A DNA stretch of 64,000 nucleotides from Erythrobacter sp. AP23. GTDB lineage: Bacteria > Pseudomonadota > Alphaproteobacteria > Sphingomonadales > Sphingomonadaceae. How positions within the stretch are numbered: position 1 is the first letter of the stretch; the number at the start of each line of letters is the position of its first letter. The stretch is from NCBI RefSeq assembly GCF_001542855.1, contig NZ_LNBY01000001.1, forward strand, positions 1-64,000, written 5' to 3'. The position numbers and the translations under genes were made by a program. Below the pieces are notes generated by a model. It saw nothing but the letters and a program-made list of their open reading frames with translations. It made no database searches and was not told the origin of the DNA. Positions 59,510-64,000 of the stretch are shown here, one piece after another.

Positions 59510-60652
59510 ATGAGTCACGACCAGAACCTGACCGGGCGCCCCGTCATTTCCTCCACCGGGTTGTTCACGCCCGACGAGACCATCACCAATGAGGAACTCG
59601 TCGAAAGCTTCAACCGCTATGTCGAACGGTTCAATACCGAGCATGCCGAGGCTATCGAGACCGGCGAGATCGAGCCATTGCAGCCGAGTTCGGTAGAATT
59701 CATCGAGAAGGCCAGCGGCATCAAGGCACGCCACGTCATGGCGAAAGAGCCGATTCTCGATCCCGCGATCATGGCGCCCCGCTGGCCGGAACGGTCGAAC
59801 GAGGAGCTCTCCATACTGGCGGAGATCGGCGTGAAGGCTGCGCGTCAGGCGCTGGAGCGGGCAGGGCGTGAGGCAGCCGATGTCGACGCGGTACTGTGCG
59901 CCGCGTCCAATATGGAGCGGCCGTATCCGGCAATGGCGATCGAGATACAGCAGGAACTGGGAATCGACGGATTCGGGTTCGACATGAATGTCGCATGTTC
60001 TTCCGCCACTTTCGGGATCCAGACCGCTGCCGATTACATCCGCTCGGGCAATGCCAGGAGCGTTCTCGTGGTGAGCCCGGAAATTACCAGCGGGCATCTG
60101 AACTGGCGCGACCGCGACAGCCATTTCATTTTCGGCGACGTGGCGACTGCGGTGCTGGTCGAGGATGCGGCTGTCGCACCGCAGCGGCATTGGGACATAC
60201 TCGGCACCAAGCTGAAGACGGTGTTCTCGAACAACATCCGCAACAATTTCGGCTTTCTCAACCGCGCGTCTCCAGAAGGGGAGGGCACGGCCGACAAGCT
60301 GTTCGTCCAGGAAGGGCGCAAGGTGTTCAAGGAAGTGGTGCCGATGGTCGCCGAGATGATCGTCACCGAAGCGGGAAAGCTGGGGCTCGATCCGCAGGCG
60401 TTGCGGCGGCTATGGCTGCACCAGGCCAATGCCGGGATGAACCGCCTGATCGCGCACCGGGTGCTGGGGCACGAGGCCAATGCCGATGAAAGCCCGACTG
60501 TGCTCGACACCTATGCCAATACCTCGAGCGCAGGCTCGATCATCGCATTTCACAAGCATAACGAGGACCTTGCCGAGGGCGATACAGGCCTGATCTGCAG
60601 CTTCGGCGCGGGTTATTCGGCGGGTGCGGTCTTCCTGCGCAAGGTGGCATGA
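59510..60652 (+). CDS. Beta-ketoacyl-ACP synthase III-like enzyme
   Basis: A 380-residue thiolase-fold enzyme of the FabH group. The catalytic triad is Cys163 in DMNVACSSAT, His304 in WLHQANAG and Asn337 in YANTSSAGSI. It condenses a primer acyl-CoA with malonyl-ACP, or makes a similar carbon-carbon bond. It is about 50 residues longer than classical FabH because of an N-terminal insert (about 20-70), so this may be a second KAS III with a different primer. Next to phospholipid genes psd and pssA, a lipid role is likely. It is divergent from the fnr-like gene. Confidence 0.87.
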   Translation: MSHDQNLTGRPVISSTGLFTPDETITNEELVESFNRYVERFNTEHAEAIETGEIEPLQPSSVEFIEKASGIKARHVMAKEPILDPAIMAPRWPERSNEELSILAEIGVKAARQALERAGREAADVDAVLCAASNMERPYPAMAIEIQQELGIDGFGFDMNVACSSATFGIQTAADYIRSGNARSVLVVSPEITSGHLNWRDRDSHFIFGDVATAVLVEDAAVAPQRHWDILGTKLKTVFSNNIRNNFGFLNRASPEGEGTADKLFVQEGRKVFKEVVPMVAEMIVTEAGKLGLDPQALRRLWLHQANAGMNRLIAHRVLGHEANADESPTVLDTYANTSSAGSIIAFHKHNEDLAEGDTGLICSFGAGYSAGAVFLRKVA

Positions 60653-60691
60653 CACCTTGTGACGCTTCGTCCCAGGGCCTAGGTGGCGTCA

Positions 60692-61444
60692 ATGGCAGGT
60701 GATCTTCTCGACAATCGCGGCCGCGGGGATGTCCGCTGGTCGTGGCCCCCGATCCATCCCGAGGGGCGCAAGTTCGGCGTCATCGCGGTGGTTGTCAGCC
60801 TGGTGTTCCTCGTCGGGCTCGATTGGGAAATAGTCGGCTGGCCCTTGCTGGCACTCTCGCTCGCCGTCTTCGCCTTCTTCCGCGATCCCGAACGTGTGGT
60901 GCCGCAGGACGAGAAAGTGATCGTTGCGCCGGCCGATGGTCTGGTATCCCTGATCGCCGAAGTCGATCCGCCGTCCGAAATGATCGTCGACGATGGCAGC
61001 GGGCATGCCGGTCTCGAACCGGGCAAGGTCACGCGTATTTCGATTTTCATGTCGGTCTTCGACGTGCATATCAATCGCGCCCCTATCGCGGGTACGGTGC
61101 GGCGGGTCATCTATATTCCGGGCAGCTTCCTCGATGCGGGTCTCGACAAGGCGAGCGAAGAGAACGAGCGCCAGCATATCCTGATCGAGCGCACCGATGG
61201 GCTGAAAATCGGCTTCACGCAGATTGCCGGGCTGGTGGCACGCAGGATCGTACCTTTCGTCAAGCCGGGCGATGCGGTCGGCGTGGGGCAGCGCATCGGC
61301 CTGATCCGGTTCGGTAGCCGGGTCGATGTCTATCTGCCGGCGGGAACCGATTCAAAGGTCCTGCTGGGCCAGCGCTGTATTGGCGGCGAAACCGTCCTTG
61401 CGGAAATCGGCAGCCAGAAACTGATCGAGGGAGTTTCGCAGTGA
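60692..61444 (+). CDS. psd: Phosphatidylserine decarboxylase proenzyme
   Basis: A 250-residue membrane enzyme that converts phosphatidylserine to phosphatidylethanolamine. It belongs to the short alphaproteobacterial form. Two N-terminal membrane helices (about residues 27-65) precede the domain with [25 protein letters not shown] and the self-cleavage site LIRFGS, between Gly208 and Ser209, where the pyruvoyl group forms. ATG 60692 or GTG 60683 may start it. The stop overlaps the pssA start by 4 bp, so decarboxylase and synthase are made together. Confidence 0.93.
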   Translation: MAGDLLDNRGRGDVRWSWPPIHPEGRKFGVIAVVVSLVFLVGLDWEIVGWPLLALSLAVFAFFRDPERVVPQDEKVIVAPADGLVSLIAEVDPPSEMIVDDGSGHAGLEPGKVTRISIFMSVFDVHINRAPIAGTVRRVIYIPGSFLDAGLDKASEENERQHILIERTDGLKIGFTQIAGLVARRIVPFVKPGDAVGVGQRIGLIRFGSRVDVYLPAGTDSKVLLGQRCIGGETVLAEIGSQKLIEGVSQ

Positions 61445-62253
61445 CCGGGCCGCAACACGAATACGAAGAAGGCGCGCGCCTCGGGCCGAAGGCTTCGGAG
61501 GACGAGCAGCCGCCGGTCGTTCGGACCCGCGCGCTGACGCTTCGAGCGATGATCCCCAATGCAATAACCGCCGCGGCATTATGTGCGGGCCTCACCGGCA
61601 TTCGCTTCGCAATCGACGCGAACTGGGGGGCGGCCGTCGTCGCCGTGATCGTGGCCGGAATTCTCGACGGGATGGATGGCCGGGTCGCCAGGGCGCTGAA
61701 GGCGCAGTCGCGTTTCGGGGCGGAGCTCGACAGCCTCGCCGATTCGCTCAGTTTCGGAACGGCGCCTGCAATCATCGTTTTTCTCTGGTCGCTGTCGGCC
61801 GAGCCGCGGCTGGGTTGGTTTGCCGCGCTGGCTTTCGCCATTTGCTGTGCCCTTCGCCTCGCGCGCTTCAACGCGCAGATCGACGTGTCCGACCAGCCGC
61901 ATAAATCGCTCGGGTTTCTGACCGGTGTCCCGGCGCCGATCGGTGCCGGACTTGCCTTCGCACCCTTCTACCTCTGGATGGCGACGGGTCTGGAAGAGTT
62001 CCGCTATCCGCTCTTCGTCGGCATTTGGCTTGCCGTCATCGCGCTGCTGATGATTTCGAATATGGCGACGCCGAGCTGGACCTCGCTGCGTCCGCGACGC
62101 GGCATTCGTCTCGAGGTGCTGGCATTCGTCGGATTGCTGTTCGCAGCCTTGCTGGTCGAACCCTGGTGGACGCTGAGCGCAATCTGCGCGGGCTACCTCG
62201 TGCTTCTGCCTTACAGCCTTGTCCGCTACGCGCGGATCAAGCGGCGCAGTTGA
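61441..62253 (+). CDS. pssA: Phosphatidylserine synthase (CDP-alcohol transferase)
   Basis: A 270-residue inner-membrane enzyme that joins CDP-diacylglycerol and serine to make phosphatidylserine, the substrate of the upstream decarboxylase. The CDP-alcohol phosphotransferase motif DG-x2-A-R-x8-G-x3-D-x3-D is present as [20 protein letters not shown] followed by LDSLAD. About seven to eight hydrophobic helices follow. The GTG start at 61441 overlaps the psd stop (GTGA). It converges on the small SOS-linked membrane gene with a 17-bp overlap. Confidence 0.93.
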   Translation: MTGPQHEYEEGARLGPKASEDEQPPVVRTRALTLRAMIPNAITAAALCAGLTGIRFAIDANWGAAVVAVIVAGILDGMDGRVARALKAQSRFGAELDSLADSLSFGTAPAIIVFLWSLSAEPRLGWFAALAFAICCALRLARFNAQIDVSDQPHKSLGFLTGVPAPIGAGLAFAPFYLWMATGLEEFRYPLFVGIWLAVIALLMISNMATPSWTSLRPRRGIRLEVLAFVGLLFAALLVEPWWTLSAICAGYLVLLPYSLVRYARIKRRS

Positions 62254-62476
62254 TTTTCGCGCGCAGAGCGCGATCCGTGCCGGAGCGATCGAATGCGGCA
62301 CAACCACCCGCAGTCACAGTCCGGCGCAGCAACGGCAGGGCGGGTGCTGCGCCGTTTCTCAGTTCACGCCGAAGAATGCCGAAAGCACACCACCAGCGCA
62401 GTGCGCTATCGGCAAGCACACATACCGTTGCCACGGCGATGGCAACCAGCAGGGCAAACAGGAACAGTGCGAACAT
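62237..62476 (-). CDS. Small membrane protein under a probable LexA box
   Basis: A 79-residue protein with one N-terminal transmembrane helix (residues 2-22, FALFLFALLVAIAVATVCVLA) and an Arg-rich cytoplasmic tail. AAGGAG lies 9-14 bases before ATG 62476, which decides the start; the frame runs 25 codons further upstream without such a site. A GAAC-N7-GAAC LexA box lies about 100 bp upstream on this strand. By analogy to the small SOS-induced membrane division inhibitors of alphaproteobacteria (SidA in Caulobacter) it could block division after DNA damage, though I see no sequence match to SidA. Its 3' end overlaps pssA by 17 bp. Confidence 0.62.
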   Translation of the reverse strand: MFALFLFALLVAIAVATVCVLADSALRWWCAFGILRRELRNGAAPALPLLRRTVTAGGCAAFDRSGTDRALRAKINCAA

Positions 62477-62578
62477 CTCAAAGTCTCCTTCCCGGCTGTC
62501 GACAGCGCTGTTGACAGGACGGGGATATTGGGTGGAAAACCCGCCTTGCACGTCGGTTGTTCCGACGATGGAGGCAAT

Positions 62579-62593
62579 GTTCTCTTTTTGTTC
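62579..62593 (-). promoter_or_regulatory. LexA (SOS) box, GTTC-N7-GTTC
   Basis: GTTC at 62579-62582 and 62590-62593 with a T-rich 7-base spacer (read GAAC-N7-GAAC on the minus strand). This is the alphaproteobacterial LexA consensus. It is placed 103 bp before the small membrane protein gene, and 234 bp before rpsB on the other strand. The rest of 62477-62826 shows no gene. Confidence 0.75.
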
Positions 62594-62826
62594 CAGCCTG
62601 TCAAGCGCTATTTGCGACCGGATGCTCTTTTCGATTGACGAATTGAGTCTGGATTTTTGCGCCCGGCAGCGCTAAGGGCGCGCCGTCCGCACAGGTTTCG
62701 GTCGATTCCCGGCTGCCACCAAGCGGGCAAATCCACATGGAAGGCGCACATACCGGTGCCCGCCGCGGGACATGACCGCATTCGGGTTCCAGCTTTCCAG
62801 AGGTATAACCGGAAAGGAATATGACT

Positions 62827-63579
<753 letters not shown>

Positions 63580-63632
63580 GCCCTCCATTGACCGGGTGCC
63601 ATCACGCGCCCGTCACAAAGCGGAGTTAAGCG

Positions 63633-63658
63633 CCGGGCCGCCCCCCCAGTTGGCCCGG
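63633..63658 (+). terminator. Hairpin between rpsB and tsf
   Basis: CCGGGCC (63633-63639) pairs with GGCCCGG (63652-63658) around a 12-nt C-rich loop. It is 54 bp after rpsB and 33 bp before tsf, so it may attenuate read-through or bind a regulator rather than fully stop transcription. Confidence 0.55.
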
Positions 63659-63690
63659 TGTCCGCGTATCATACGAAGAAGGAAACTATC

Positions 63691-64000
63691 ATGGCTGCAT
63701 TCACTGCCGCTGACGTAAAGGCCCTGCGCGAAAAGACCGGCGCGGGCATGATGGACGCCAAGAAGGCCCTCGAAGGCGCCAATGGCGATATCGAAGCCGC
63801 AGTCGACGCGCTGCGCGCCAAGGGCCTCGCTACCGCCCAGAAGAAGTCGAGCCGTACCGCGGCCGAAGGTCTCGTCGGCGTTGCCGTCGAAGGCACCAAG
63901 GGCGTGGCCGTCGAGGTGAACTCGGAAACCGACTTCGTCGCCAAGAACGACAAGTTCCAGGATTTCGTGCGCAAGACCACGCAGGTCGCGCTCAACGCAT
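63691..64000 (+). CDS. tsf: Elongation factor Ts (partial, runs off window)
   Basis: The first 103 codons of EF-Ts, the nucleotide-exchange factor of EF-Tu. It begins [27 protein letters not shown], the UBA-like N-terminal domain. The core then opens with [26 protein letters not shown], containing the invariant TDFVA motif that contacts EF-Tu. GAAGGAAA lies 6-13 bases before ATG 63691. The gene continues past the end of the window. Confidence 0.95.
   Translation, partial: MAAFTAADVKALREKTGAGMMDAKKALEGANGDIEAAVDALRAKGLATAQKKSSRTAAEGLVGVAVEGTKGVAVEVNSETDFVAKNDKFQDFVRKTTQVALNA

Overview
The window looks like chromosome of an alphaproteobacterium of the Sphingomonadales, most likely Erythrobacteraceae. 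The basis is the protein style (HU, Lon, SecD/F, S2 and FnrL-like sequences), high-GC codon use in the housekeeping parts, the linkage of the small SRP RNA with dnaX and ybaB, and an alphaproteobacterial GTTC-N7-GTTC LexA box. This assignment is inferred from reading alone; no database search was possible.

Layout. (1) 1-26 kb is core: tRNA-Pro(GGG); yajC-secD-secF; a glycosyltransferase translationally coupled to an XRE regulator; a uracil-DNA-glycosylase-like protein coupled to an ABC-F ATPase; an exported amidohydrolase; a SIMPL protein; a PepSY-type peptide with an OmpR-type two-component system; chorismate mutase; polyprenyl diphosphate synthase; HrpB helicase; a complex I accessory subunit; SRP RNA; dnaX-ybaB; lon; hup; a lipoprotein; rlmB; and tRNA-Tyr. 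(2) About 26.2-58.6 kb is a roughly 32-kb genomic island inserted at the 3' end of tRNA-Tyr. It carries a P4-type integrase, a degenerate copy of the tRNA end at 58607-58635, and GTGTGGGGG-type repeats inside both ends. (3) 58.7-64 kb is core again: FnrL, a KAS III-like enzyme, psd-pssA, a small membrane protein under a probable LexA box, rpsB and the start of tsf.

The island is modular. Its left module (27.9-41.7 kb) is a catabolic regulon: TonB receptor, metallo-beta-lactamase-fold hydrolase, cytochrome P450, quinone-oxidoreductase-like MDR protein, HAPMO-like Baeyer-Villiger monooxygenase, acyl-CoA ligase, iron-containing alcohol dehydrogenase, an AMACR/CaiB-type enzyme whose expected catalytic Asp is Asn, and an FMN-dependent hydroxyacid oxidase. 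All its intergenic promoter regions share a 12-bp palindrome, TACYGGCYAGTA, that fits an operator of the TetR-family gene in the cluster. The substrate cannot be read from sequence; the enzyme set suits a branched or cyclic alkyl/ketone compound taken to a CoA ester. A BsuBI/PstI-family restriction-modification pair follows (42.0-44.9 kb). Two copies of a ~99-bp sequence (27.7 and 45.0 kb) bracket these modules.

The right half holds three exported proteins, one a metzincin-type protease. Next comes a probable defence locus: an ABC-type ATPase overlapping an HNH nuclease (Septu-like), followed by a ~1516-residue protein with a QxK nuclease-like N-terminus, a P-loop NTPase region and a long helical-repeat-like C-terminus. 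After this lie an AlpA-like regulator with a 54-residue partner, a DUF4238 protein and a nucleotidyltransferase-HEPN protein. The ATPase/HNH/giant-NTPase locus and the operator-bound catabolic regulon are the best candidates for undescribed systems.
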